Origin: Sphingobium chungbukense
GTDB taxonomy: Bacteria > Pseudomonadota > Alphaproteobacteria > Sphingomonadales > Sphingomonadaceae
Length of the DNA stretch: 64,000 nucleotides
Assembly (NCBI RefSeq): GCF_001005725.1
Contig: NZ_LBIC01000009.1
Coordinates: 62,001-126,000, forward strand
Direction: 5' to 3'
Below are positions 34,171 through 43,188 of the stretch, piece by piece. The notes beneath the pieces are model-generated. The model saw only the letters and a list, made by a program, of their open reading frames with translations, was not told the origin of the DNA and did no database searches. Within the stretch, counting starts at the first letter, position 1. Each line of letters begins with the position of its first letter. Position numbers and translations under genes: made by a program.

Positions 34171-36945
34171 TCATTCATGCGGGGGACGGGACTGGAAGAA
34201 TTCCCGACTTGTTTCCTGGCTTACGCTTCTTTGAACATCGGCGCCCGCCCTAACATGGCCAGCATGCCCCGCCTGGGCGACCGTCTTGTCCGCAGCATAG
34301 GACCTCTTTCCTTGCTCGATTAAGGCAGGCACTGCCTCGGCGTGTCCCATGTCAGGTCCTGTCGGCAAACCGTCCAACTCCCGAAGGACGTAGCTCCCAC
34401 GAACATCGTTATAGCCGCCGATGGCGCGGTGAGGCACAGTGCCCATCTCGGATTCGTGAAGGCGGTCCTGGACCGTGATGCGGATCGATTCTTGCTTCTC
34501 ACCCATCCAACGATCTATCATCCTCTCACGCACCATGTACTGATGGTCGGTGAGATCCGTTGCCCACAATTCTGGCGCATCGAGCCCCGGATTGTTGAAC
34601 TGCTCGTTGCGATACCACCGCGCCAGGTCCTGGCTGAGATTTTCACTGAGCTGCATACCATGCGTCTCAGCATAGCTCGCATCCCGTGAAAGCTGCTGGG
34701 ATAGTTCGTCCAGCTTCTCAGCCGATTCATGGTAGGAGCGAGCACGCGACAAGGCATCCTCCTGGCCCTGAGAGGAGGAAGTCATGGTTGAAGCACGGCT
34801 GAATGTCCCACCCCTATCATAAGTGCCGGCCGATAAAGACACATTGTTTCCAGTCGAATGTTCGTCGCGTACGCCGTTGAAGGAACTACTGGATTCATCG
34901 CTACCTCGAATTTCCTTGAATCCTTGGTTCAAGTTGTCCTGCTGGTTCCCGGTAAACCCAACACTCCCGCTGAGGTTTGAGCCAACGCCGGAATGGCCAC
35001 CCTTTCCGCCTAAACCAAGCTGACCGCCCAAGCTGCCACCGGTCTGTTCAATCCAAGATATGGACCAATCACGCCCACGACTTTCAGACTGGTTCAATGT
35101 GGTCGAGGATCGTTGATCAAAGCCCGAAGAGCTGCTGCCTGTGCTGCGGTCAAATTCCTCCATTGAGGTGTTGGAGCTGCGCCCTTTGCTGCTATCCCAG
35201 CCGGAAGAGCGTTCGCTGGACACACTGGATGCGCTTCGGTCCGTCTGCGTGCTGGTGAGAATATCGTTCGCAGCTGCCCTGTAGGCCTGCGCCTGGCGGT
35301 GTGCTTCATGGGCTTGCTCGCGCAGTTCGGACACGAAGCCTGTGCTTGCCGTCGGGGTGAAGCCTAGCCGTGAAATGGCCTGGCTCGTATCGATGACCTC
35401 CTGCCCGTTGCCGAAGCTTGCGACGGTCGCGCCATTATCCTGTCGCGCGCTAAAGGCCGACGCTCCCGCCTGGAAGTTCGGCGCGCTATTCCATTGATCG
35501 CTCTGGCGCATATTCGAGGTCTGGTTCGCCCAGCTCACATTTCCATAGGAATAATTGCCCGTGCTCTGTTCAACGGCTGCCGCTTCAGCAGCATTCTGGG
35601 CTGGGGCCAGCATCGACATCGACTGCCCCGCGATCGACATGGCGCCGCGCGCCAGACCAGCGGCGAGGAAGGGGACGCTCATCAGCATGAAACCTGCGAT
35701 CGTCGCTGTCTCTGCATTGACAGCGCCAATGCCCTCGAAGGATCCAAGGGTGAGCCCGCCCCCCGCCGCTGCGGTCGCCGCGTTTTGCGCGCGGGTCATG
35801 CAGATCATGTGAAGGATCACATAGAGCGGCCCCCAGGCCGCAAGGTAGAAGAATCCGGTCGCATAGCCCTTGAGCGCTGTCACCCCGGTCTGCGGCATGA
35901 GGAACAGCGGAAACAGGACCGGAAACATCGCGAAGAAGACGACCGTCAGCACGACATTGAGGATCGGAACCCAGGTCATCGCCTGCTGCGCGATGCTGTT
36001 ATAGGTGTTGCGGGCCTGGATGTCCGCCCGGGTCTGCGCGAAGGCGTCGATCGCGCTGCCGCTCATATTGTGGCGCGCCTGCATGAAGGCGTGGATTGCG
36101 CTGTTCTGGCGCATCGTCTCGGCAAAGCCTCCACTCGCCTGCGTGAAGGCCTGGTTGACGATCGGCACGTCATGACGCAGCTTCGCCTGCGCCAGCGTTT
36201 CGCTGAGCCGGGGATAGACTTCCATCCCCCATATCTTCGAATTGGCCTCGATCATCGATGCCCATTGGGCGTCCAGCATCTCATAGGCCTGGGCACATGT
36301 GACGATATAAGGCGTGGCCGTGCCGCCGCTGCGTTCCAGCCACTCCTGCGAACGCGATTGCGTATCCGAGGCGATTGCGCTCCATAAATCGGTGGCGTTC
36401 GCCAAATCGGTCAGCGATTTGCGATACAGCATGATGTCGCCAAAGACGCACTGCTTCATATACTGATCGAGATTGGCGGAAAATTCCGCATCGCGAATGG
36501 TGAAATGGCGCGTGGCGTCGAAAAGACGCGCGCCGTAAATGAGACCGTTGCTGCTGTAATCGAGTTCATCGGGCATCACGAACACCGTCTCGGCGGTACG
36601 GGTGAGATAATCCCCGACCTGCGTCGTGAAGCCCGCAAGAACGCCGAGCCCCAGCGGCACATTGGCGATCGTGGCGGGGGCAAGGCCTGGATTGATCCGA
36701 TCGGTGACCTTGACGTCCACCGTTGGAACCATGAGGCACATGTAGATGGCCGTCGACTGAAGGAACCAGTTGACGCCTGCTCTCACATTGAGGGTAAAGG
36801 CGAGCGCCAGCAGCGAGTAGATGAGGCCCATCACCATGACCACGCGGATCATGGAGCGGTAGCCCCCGCCTCCCGTCCAGGCCGCCACGGCATTGAAGGT
36901 GTTGACGAGATAGTCGCCGCCGCCAATCGTGAAGACCTCCAGCAT
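34171..36945 (-). CDS. traG: Conjugal transfer mating-pair stabilisation protein TraG
   Basis: This 924-residue inner-membrane protein is the last gene of the tra operon. The N-terminal third has several TM segments (WFLQSTAIYMCLMVPTVDV and, near 330-440, LNVVLTVVFFAMFPVLFPLF and others), matching the TraG N-terminal domain needed for pilus assembly. The remaining half is a Ser/Gln/Gly-rich periplasmic part with SSSS-type runs (about 570-740) and a helical C-terminus, as in F TraG, which functions in mating-pair stabilisation and entry exclusion. The size is close to F TraG (about 938). The order traN-traF-traH-traG is conserved. Confidence 0.92.
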   Translation of the reverse strand: MLEVFTIGGGDYLVNTFNAVAAWTGGGGYRSMIRVVMVMGLIYSLLALAFTLNVRAGVNWFLQSTAIYMCLMVPTVDVKVTDRINPGLAPATIANVPLGLGVLAGFTTQVGDYLTRTAETVFVMPDELDYSSNGLIYGARLFDATRHFTIRDAEFSANLDQYMKQCVFGDIMLYRKSLTDLANATDLWSAIASDTQSRSQEWLERSGGTATPYIVTCAQAYEMLDAQWASMIEANSKIWGMEVYPRLSETLAQAKLRHDVPIVNQAFTQASGGFAETMRQNSAIHAFMQARHNMSGSAIDAFAQTRADIQARNTYNSIAQQAMTWVPILNVVLTVVFFAMFPVLFPLFLMPQTGVTALKGYATGFFYLAAWGPLYVILHMICMTRAQNAATAAAGGGLTLGSFEGIGAVNAETATIAGFMLMSVPFLAAGLARGAMSIAGQSMSMLAPAQNAAEAAAVEQSTGNYSYGNVSWANQTSNMRQSDQWNSAPNFQAGASAFSARQDNGATVASFGNGQEVIDTSQAISRLGFTPTASTGFVSELREQAHEAHRQAQAYRAAANDILTSTQTDRSASSVSSERSSGWDSSKGRSSNTSMEEFDRSTGSSSSGFDQRSSTTLNQSESRGRDWSISWIEQTGGSLGGQLGLGGKGGHSGVGSNLSGSVGFTGNQQDNLNQGFKEIRGSDESSSSFNGVRDEHSTGNNVSLSAGTYDRGGTFSRASTMTSSSQGQEDALSRARSYHESAEKLDELSQQLSRDASYAETHGMQLSENLSQDLARWYRNEQFNNPGLDAPELWATDLTDHQYMVRERMIDRWMGEKQESIRITVQDRLHESEMGTVPHRAIGGYNDVRGSYVLRELDGLPTGPDMGHAEAVPALIEQGKRSYAADKTVAQAGHAGHVRAGADVQRSVSQETSREFFQSRPPHE

Positions 36946-36960
36946 GGCGCTTGCCTCTCT

Positions 36961-38427
36961 TTATTGAAGCCCCTGGGCGCTCAGGCCGCGTGAAAAGCCC
37001 AGCGCCGCCGACATGCCGGGCGACATCATGTTCTGCAAAGTCGATTCCAGGAAAAGGCTTCGATCAATGACCTGGTAGGTCAACTGGAGCTTGTTGCTGA
37101 GCTTGACTTCCCGGCTCACGAATTTCTGCCGCGTGGCCGCGATCTGTGCCTTCCACTGCTCGGCTGTCGCCTGGTCGGCGGTCTGGTAATGGACCTTCGC
37201 CTGCTCGACCCGGTCAAGCATATTGTCGAGCATCGCATTCAGTATATCGACCGCCACGATCTCGGAGAGCGCCTCGATTTCTCCATTCGTGAGCGCATTA
37301 TGGGCCAGCGCCTGCACGGTCACGATCTTGTAGAGCGGAATTGTCGCTATATTGAGCAATTGTCTTTCCGCAGCCGTCAGCGTCCCGTTCGTGCGCGCCT
37401 TGACGCTCATGTCGCTGATCATCTGTCTGATCCGGGGACGAAGAGCCGCGGAAGAAGGAATGGTGAGCGTCGCCTCGCCTACATCGTAGCAATTGCTGTC
37501 ATTGCAGGTGAGCACCTTGACCGCAGGCGCATTGTCCGTGCCGTCGAGCAGCGCCGTCACGACCGCTTCCTCCGCAGGTCCGTAAATGACGACCTCCCCA
37601 CCAACGGCCGGGTCGGTCGCAGGACGGGTGACGATGGTGCCCACCAGCGTCATCACATATTCGGAGAAATCCTGATCAAACGCCCCAAACTTTGCCGATT
37701 TCTTGAGCGCCTCCCAGGTGTAGTTATGGCTTTCTCCGACCAGATGATCCCTCATCGCCATGTCCGCGTTGGCCGCGATCGTGCTGTCGCGGCTGCCGCC
37801 ATTGTTGCAGCCCTGGCGCGAGGCCGCCCAGTCGGAGAAGACACCTTGGGAGTTGCCGATCGCCTCGCATATCGTGGCGCGCGTGGTGTCCATCGTGGGC
37901 CAGATGCCGCCCACAAGCGCCTGCGCCGTCTCGCAACTCGAAATGTTCATCTGATTGAGGAGCTGCGCCTTCTGGCTGAACTCGTCCATGACCTTGCCAA
38001 TTTCCGGGGAAACGGAATCGATCGCGAGCTTGAAGGCGAACCCCAGGGCATTGTTGGCCGTAGCCTTCAGCATCGCCACGATCTCGGACGCGTTGATGAA
38101 CGAGAAACTGCCGCTGAAGAGATCGATGCCACCACATCCCGCACGGGCGGAAGGGAGCTGGAGATTGAAAGGAGCGACGCTTTTCTGGGGAAAACGCGTC
38201 CAAACATTGCCCAGCGAATAATAGCCCGCTGACTGGCCCTGAAAGGCCGAGGGCCCCGTCACATTCGCCGCCCCGCCCGCTTCGCTGAAGAAATTGTTCA
38301 TTTCCGAGGCCACATTGGCGTCTGCTACGCCGATCACGGCAAAATGAACGGCGGCCGTCATCGCGACCACCGACCCGGCCCCTTTCAGGAAGCGGCCGAT
38401 CCCCCTGGACCTTTTGCCCTTCGCCAT
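36961..38427 (-). CDS. traH: Conjugal transfer pilus assembly protein TraH
   Basis: This 488-residue exported protein has a signal peptide (SVVAMTAAVHFAVIGVADA) and begins the mature part with a Gly/Ala-rich segment. The conserved Cys residues of TraH are visible in ARAGCGGIDLFSGSFSFI (about 111-128), SSCETAQALVGGI (about 173) and CNDSNCYDVG. The C-terminal half is helical. In F plasmids TraH acts with TraF and TraW in pilus extension and retraction. The start shares one base with the traF stop (TGATG). Confidence 0.92.
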   Translation of the reverse strand: MAKGKRSRGIGRFLKGAGSVVAMTAAVHFAVIGVADANVASEMNNFFSEAGGAANVTGPSAFQGQSAGYYSLGNVWTRFPQKSVAPFNLQLPSARAGCGGIDLFSGSFSFINASEIVAMLKATANNALGFAFKLAIDSVSPEIGKVMDEFSQKAQLLNQMNISSCETAQALVGGIWPTMDTTRATICEAIGNSQGVFSDWAASRQGCNNGGSRDSTIAANADMAMRDHLVGESHNYTWEALKKSAKFGAFDQDFSEYVMTLVGTIVTRPATDPAVGGEVVIYGPAEEAVVTALLDGTDNAPAVKVLTCNDSNCYDVGEATLTIPSSAALRPRIRQMISDMSVKARTNGTLTAAERQLLNIATIPLYKIVTVQALAHNALTNGEIEALSEIVAVDILNAMLDNMLDRVEQAKVHYQTADQATAEQWKAQIAATRQKFVSREVKLSNKLQLTYQVIDRSLFLESTLQNMMSPGMSAALGFSRGLSAQGLQ

Positions 38428-39245
38428 CAGAAATCGCTCCCTGTCTTGATGTTGGTGAGCATGAAGATGCGGTCCATGATCTCGTCGGCCGACAGGATGC
38501 CGAAACCGACGGGGATGGTGCGTCTTGTAACAGTGTCGAACAGCACCAACGCCGGCGTCTCGTTGCCAGGCACGCCCATCCGCTGGCGTTGCCCCGCATC
38601 GACGACATAGTCGGGGAAATCCCGTGTAGGACCGCCATCCATGGAGATCGCCATCACCGTCATCTCGTGACTGTCAGCAACCGAGCGCAGGATCGGTCCG
38701 AAAATGTCGCAGGCGCCGCAGTTCTGGGCATAGAAATAGAAAAGGCCATAGCGCTGCCCAAGGCTTCTGAGCACAGCATCGCGATCGGCCTTGCGATTGT
38801 CGAGCCAGGCGCGCTTCCCCACGGTGTTGACCGGGCGCTGAAGAGTATAGTCAAGCTCGGGGTGCTGCCAAAGGGCGCGCTGCCATGTATCCGAGAAAGT
38901 GGATGCACGGTCGAGCTGTTCGCGTTGGAAGCGCACATAGGCGATCACATTCTCTTCGCTCGGCTCAAGAATGGCCCTTGCCTTGAGTTCGTCGAGATCG
39001 CGCTTGATAGCCGCCACGCGATCGGCCGCGCTGGCCGGCGGCCCCTTCCGTGCCGGCGTCTTGTGCTCTTGAGGCTTGCGGCAATAGAACCACTGGCCGA
39101 GCTGGCGCTCCCCGCAATAAAAGTCGCGCGCCTCGCCCCGCTCGTCCACTTGCGTGCCCGACATCTCCTGTCCCTGCGTCTGTGCAGGTCCGGCTCCCCC
39201 CGTCAGGACCAGCAACAGCGCCAGGTACCTGGCAATTCGCTTCAT
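38427..39245 (-). CDS. traF: Conjugal transfer pilus assembly protein TraF (thioredoxin-like)
   Basis: This 272-residue periplasmic protein starts at ATG 39245 behind GGAGGTGGC and has a signal peptide (YLALLLVLTGGAGPAQT). The C-terminal thioredoxin-like fold has FYAQNCGACDIFGPIL (about residues 182-197), keeping a CxxC pair; F TraF itself lacks a full CxxC. The gene order and length fit the F-type TraF family. It probably helps disulfide formation in the Cys-rich TraN, TraU and TraH proteins together with DsbC. Confidence 0.9.
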   Translation of the reverse strand: MKRIARYLALLLVLTGGAGPAQTQGQEMSGTQVDERGEARDFYCGERQLGQWFYCRKPQEHKTPARKGPPASAADRVAAIKRDLDELKARAILEPSEENVIAYVRFQREQLDRASTFSDTWQRALWQHPELDYTLQRPVNTVGKRAWLDNRKADRDAVLRSLGQRYGLFYFYAQNCGACDIFGPILRSVADSHEMTVMAISMDGGPTRDFPDYVVDAGQRQRMGVPGNETPALVLFDTVTRRTIPVGFGILSADEIMDRIFMLTNIKTGSDF

Positions 39246-39365
39246 AGCGCCACCTCCCCGCTCATTTCGCCGCCAGCAGGTCGGCAAGCCGGCGGCAGGC
39301 CTGATTTCAGGCACTGCGGCCGCTTCCTTCCGCATCGCCTGGTCGTGGGCTGCCTGGATGGCATG

Positions 39366-42170
39366 TCACTGGCCGTGCAATTCATAATAATCCTGGATCT
39401 TCTGCTGGATGTCGCTCATCGTCTGGGCTTCATCGGGCATGCGCGCGGCGTCCATGAAATCTGAATAGACGTCGGTGAAATCCATTTTCGAGAGATCCAG
39501 ACGCGCGAACTCATCGACGGTGAAGCCCTCGCACTGCTCGTTCTTCGGCTTCCCGAAGGGCTTGCCGATCTGGGGCCGCCCCTGCTCCTGAAGGATGCGC
39601 GAGAGTTTGCTCTCAAAGCAGCAATAGGTTTTCCGCTTCGTCGTGCAGACGCCCAGCACGCTTGACGAACAATAGCTTCCGACAAAGGTGCAAAAGCCCA
39701 TGCGGTCCTTCACATCGAGCATCTTCTCCTCGGTTGAACACATGAAGGTGGTGAGGAACTGCGTCGCGACGCCGGCCAGCACCGCGTCATTGCCGCTGAT
39801 CGCCCCGGAGAGCGCCGCGCCGCCGATCCCGAGCGGCAGCAGCCCGGAGACCTTGCCTGCACAGCAGTTCACTACGCCGAAGATCGGCTTGTGACAGGTG
39901 TCGCGGGCGCCAGGAAACACATGCATGTCATCGGGATCGAAATCCTTGCCGGCCGTGTCGATGGCCTTGAGGGCAACAAGCGCATCCTTGAATTCGTCGG
40001 ACGCTTCTCGTGTGATCGCCTCGCAATCGCCGTTGATACAATAGACGTCATCGCCACAAACATAGCTGGGCGGCTGCTCTGCCTTGCCGCCCGGCACGGG
40101 GCAGCGATAGACTTTCTCCATCATCCGGCAGCCCTCGCCCGAGCGTTCCTCGTCCAGACAATTGTCATATTGCCAGCTGCATTGCGGATTGCCCTGCAGC
40201 TCGCCGCAATCATTCTGCGGGTCTTCGGTATGACAACCACCGTCCGGACTTGCGATGGCGCCTGCCGGACACTGCTGATGCGAGGCGGCTGCCTGGCTAT
40301 GGGCTTGCGAGCATGTCTGGTCCGACAAGGTGAAATTTGCCGGGCAATAATAAATGGGTTGCGCCGCGACGCTGGCCGTACATTGCGTACCCGATAGCAC
40401 AAAGCCAGTCGGGCAGCTGTAGATCGGCGTCGCCGCCTGGTCTTCGGTCCGGGTACAGCTTGTGCCGCTCAGCAAATAACCGGTCGGGCAGGAATAGACG
40501 GGCATGCCGGGCAACGTGTCGGTTCGCGCACAGCTGGTGCCATTGAGCGCGTAACCGGACGGACAGGCGTAGCTCACCGAAGCGGCGATCTGTTCATTCA
40601 CCGTGCAGGTCGTCCCTGAAAGGCTTCCGCTGCCGGGACAGCTATATTGGACATTGGCCTGTTTATATTCGGACCTGACGCACGTCCGGCCGGACAAGGC
40701 ATAGCCAGCAGGGCAGACATAGGTGACAGACGCGCCCGTCACATTGGTGCGATAGCAGGTCGTTCTCTGCAAACTGCCGCCTTGCGGACAGGTGTAGGTG
40801 ACGACGCCATTCTGGACGACGTTCGACACGCACTGGTTATAGGCGGGATCGAAATTCCAGAAGGCGCTCGGGCAGGTATAGGTCGTCAGCGGCTTATAGA
40901 GGCACCAGCGATCACCGTATTTCTTCTCCTCCCGAAGAAATTCTATGCTGCCAGGATTGGTGCCCGTCGGAGCGCATTTCCTGCTCGCAAATTCCGCCTT
41001 GCGCATGACGCAGTGCGGACCGCCGGAAAAGCCGCTGGGATTGTAGTAATAATAGGGGCAGGCATAGGCAGGCGTCGCCGATGTTGTACTGGTCGTGACG
41101 CATTTGTCGCCCTGCACCGTGCCGCCGCTTGGACAGCTATAGGTGGCCGTCGCCTGATAATTGGCGCTCTGCGAACAATTGCCGTTCTCAAGGCTGTATC
41201 CGGGCGGACAGGAATAACTCTCCGTGGCAGGCTGCGACAGTTGGCGTGTGCAGGTCGTTCCACCCAGGGTCCATCCGGGATCGCAACTATAGGTCGCGGT
41301 GGCGGCGTAGCTGAAGTTGCGCACGCAGGTCGTGCCTGAAAGCGAATAATCGCTCGGGCAGGAATAGACCGGAGTCGCCCCGATGGTAACAATGGTCTGG
41401 CAGACCGAACCCGCCAGATTATATCCATTCGGGCAGCTATAGCCGGTCTGGTCGGCACCCTGGCTGACAGTTTGGCTGCACCGGCTGCCATTGAGCGTCC
41501 ATCCCCCAGGGCAGCTATAGGCGCTGACACTGGCGGGCTCGGTCTGCGCGCATCGCGAACCGTCGAGGGTCCATCCCGCGTCGCAACTATAGCTGATGCT
41601 GGCCTGGATGACCTCAGTCATGGAACAGCTCGTGCCATCAAGCGTCCAGCCGGCGGGACAGGAATAGACCGTCTCGCTCGGAACGGATGTGACGACGACC
41701 CCCATGTCGCAGGTCGCATCATGGAAGACCTGCTGCTCTTGCGCCGGCAGCGGCGTGCATTCTCTCGAAGATCCGCCGATCTGCTCGCCGCCAAGATGTT
41801 CGGTCGGGTCGCTTTCGATCTGCCTCGCGCGCGCTGTCACATCCTCCAGCTCCTCATTGCTGAAGGTCGGCCGCACCTTATCGGCGTCGGTCGCGATCCT
41901 GTAGATGTCGCTCGATCCCTTGAGCGCGTTGCTGTCGTTCACGAGCCTGTCGGGATCGCCGAAATAATCTGCCTGCGGGAGGTCCGTTCCCTGGTAACCG
42001 GGCACGATCGCCGCCTGCGCATCATTCCGGGGTATCCAGGCATCATCGCTCCGCATCGCATTGCCGAGCGCCTTCCCTTCCTCCCGCGCCTGGTTGACCG
42101 TCATCTGGGCCGGCGCGGGATGAGGAGTGCCAAGGAGAGCCAGCGCGAGGAGAAAGCGTCGCAGCCTCAT
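39366..42170 (-). CDS. traN: Mating-pair stabilisation protein TraN with an expanded Cys-rich repeat region
   Basis: This 934-residue outer-membrane protein recognises the recipient cell. It has a signal peptide (residues 1-22), an N-terminal region to about 165, then about 17 tandem units of 23-27 residues from 169 to about 637. The consensus is YSCPxGYxLxGTxCxxxxxxxAxxx. One long irregular unit near 369-430 splits the array. The C-terminal part (about 650-934) keeps the conserved TraN Cys-rich end, with CCAGKVSG near 775 and CCFESKLSRILQEQGRPQIG near 866-885. F TraN is about 600 residues, so the excess is the repeat array. It overlaps trbC by four bases. Confidence 0.92.
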   Translation of the reverse strand: MRLRRFLLALALLGTPHPAPAQMTVNQAREEGKALGNAMRSDDAWIPRNDAQAAIVPGYQGTDLPQADYFGDPDRLVNDSNALKGSSDIYRIATDADKVRPTFSNEELEDVTARARQIESDPTEHLGGEQIGGSSRECTPLPAQEQQVFHDATCDMGVVVTSVPSETVYSCPAGWTLDGTSCSMTEVIQASISYSCDAGWTLDGSRCAQTEPASVSAYSCPGGWTLNGSRCSQTVSQGADQTGYSCPNGYNLAGSVCQTIVTIGATPVYSCPSDYSLSGTTCVRNFSYAATATYSCDPGWTLGGTTCTRQLSQPATESYSCPPGYSLENGNCSQSANYQATATYSCPSGGTVQGDKCVTTSTTSATPAYACPYYYYNPSGFSGGPHCVMRKAEFASRKCAPTGTNPGSIEFLREEKKYGDRWCLYKPLTTYTCPSAFWNFDPAYNQCVSNVVQNGVVTYTCPQGGSLQRTTCYRTNVTGASVTYVCPAGYALSGRTCVRSEYKQANVQYSCPGSGSLSGTTCTVNEQIAASVSYACPSGYALNGTSCARTDTLPGMPVYSCPTGYLLSGTSCTRTEDQAATPIYSCPTGFVLSGTQCTASVAAQPIYYCPANFTLSDQTCSQAHSQAAASHQQCPAGAIASPDGGCHTEDPQNDCGELQGNPQCSWQYDNCLDEERSGEGCRMMEKVYRCPVPGGKAEQPPSYVCGDDVYCINGDCEAITREASDEFKDALVALKAIDTAGKDFDPDDMHVFPGARDTCHKPIFGVVNCCAGKVSGLLPLGIGGAALSGAISGNDAVLAGVATQFLTTFMCSTEEKMLDVKDRMGFCTFVGSYCSSSVLGVCTTKRKTYCCFESKLSRILQEQGRPQIGKPFGKPKNEQCEGFTVDEFARLDLSKMDFTDVYSDFMDAARMPDEAQTMSDIQQKIQDYYELHGQ
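40250..41668 (-). repeat. Tandem protein-level repeat array inside traN
   Basis: About 17 degenerate units of 70-80 bp each encode YxCP...C. Each has two Cys about 12 residues apart. The nucleotide copies are diverged, so the array is old or under selection. An irregular unit of about 60 residues (40880-41065) separates two blocks of eight. Confidence 0.88.
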
Positions 42171-42916
42171 GGGCGGTTGGCCGTGAGGCTGGAGAGAGCG
42201 ATCGCGGCGATCCGCGCGCCCGGCCCGTTACCCTCTGAAAAGCTGCTCAGCGCATAATGCACCGTCACATTGCCGGTTATGCGGTCATGAGGCGGCACGT
42301 TGGTGCGGCAATCGAAGCCCGAGCAGGGGTCAAAGTCCGACGAGACCGCCACATAGGTCGGCACCGCCTGCACGTCGAACGCGCGGAAAAGGCGCGGATC
42401 TATGCCGATATTGGGCAGATCCTGCTCGTCCACGATCTTGCCCAGTCGCGCGGAAAAGGCCTTCATGCTGTTATCGGGGAAGCCTCGGAAGACGACCAGC
42501 CCGCCCGCCTTGGCCGTGTCCCGTACCATTTGCTTCAGGGAAGCCGGCGGCATGGAGAAGCTCGCAAAGGCGATGAACTGTGGCGCCTCGCCAGCCTTGC
42601 GATCGAGATTGGCGGCCGCCCCTGCCACAATCTCATCGAAGTCGACCGCTCCCTCAAGCCCAGGCGGCAACGCACCTGCAGCCATCTCGCGCATGGCCTG
42701 AATGCCGCCCTTTTGGACGCCGGCCGCCTCTTTGCGGAAACTGTCGCCCCGATCCTTGACATGACTGGCAAAGGCTTCCGCTTCTTTCTGGAACCCGGCG
42801 GCCCGCGCCTTGATCTCCTGGACGTCAAGGCCCTCGACCGACTGTGCGAGAAGCGCGGAGATCCCGGCCATCCCCAGCACCGCAGCCGCGCCCGTACGAA
42901 ACCAGCATGTCTTCAT
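42167..42916 (-). CDS. trbC: F-type conjugative pilin assembly protein TrbC
   Basis: This 249-residue periplasmic protein has a signal peptide (AAAVLGMAGISALLA). The TrbC_Ftype domain (about 95-215) contains FIAFASFSMPPASLKQMVRD, VFRGFPDNSMKAF and IGIDPRLFRAFDVQAVPTYV, a thioredoxin-like fold without CxxC. The middle segment (27-70) is helical and charged. It overlaps both neighbours by four bases. In F-type systems TrbC acts with TraW in pilus assembly. Confidence 0.92.
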   Translation of the reverse strand: MKTCWFRTGAAAVLGMAGISALLAQSVEGLDVQEIKARAAGFQKEAEAFASHVKDRGDSFRKEAAGVQKGGIQAMREMAAGALPPGLEGAVDFDEIVAGAAANLDRKAGEAPQFIAFASFSMPPASLKQMVRDTAKAGGLVVFRGFPDNSMKAFSARLGKIVDEQDLPNIGIDPRLFRAFDVQAVPTYVAVSSDFDPCSGFDCRTNVPPHDRITGNVTVHYALSSFSEGNGPGARIAAIALSSLTANRP

Positions 42917-43188
42917 GGTCGCATCGCCCGATATTGCGTCTTCAGCTGGAGCCTTTCCTGGCCGGGCCCGGGTTCGACCCCGCGCACCTCAAGGGCCAGC
43001 AGGAGCGTGATCGCGCCAACGACAGACAGAAGGCCGATGATGGCTGCCATGACGATCTGCGCCGCGCTGACAACATAGTCCTGGACGCGCGCGCGCCAGG
43101 GCCGCCCTCCTTCGCCCGGATTCAAGCATCGGCCACACCGCGGACAGGATTCGCCGCCCGGAACTTCTTCGCTCACATCACGCAGCAA
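42913..43188 (-). CDS. Small zinc-ribbon-like membrane protein between traU and trbC
   Basis: The 91-residue frame begins at TTG 43188, 8 nt after GGAGG; GTG 43176, overlapping the traU stop, is the alternative. Near the N-terminus it has CPRCGRC, a knuckle that could bind zinc. A single TM follows (VSAAQIVMAAIIGLLSVVGA, about residues 40-59 and on), then a short basic tail. It ends overlapping trbC by ATGA, so it is translationally coupled on both sides. It resembles no standard F tra gene; a role in the transfer machine is inferred from its place. Confidence 0.62.
   Translation of the reverse strand: MLRDVSEEVPGGESCPRCGRCLNPGEGGRPWRARVQDYVVSAAQIVMAAIIGLLSVVGAITLLLALEVRGVEPGPGQERLQLKTQYRAMRP

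Noticed and set aside
35494..38232. Plus-strand frames of about 160-350 codons opposite traG and traH
   Set aside because: They are antisense to clear tra genes and have no start signals or domains.
40250..41668. Regular repeats that could suggest a CRISPR array
   Set aside because: The units are diverged at DNA level, in frame, and encode a Cys-patterned protein repeat inside traN.
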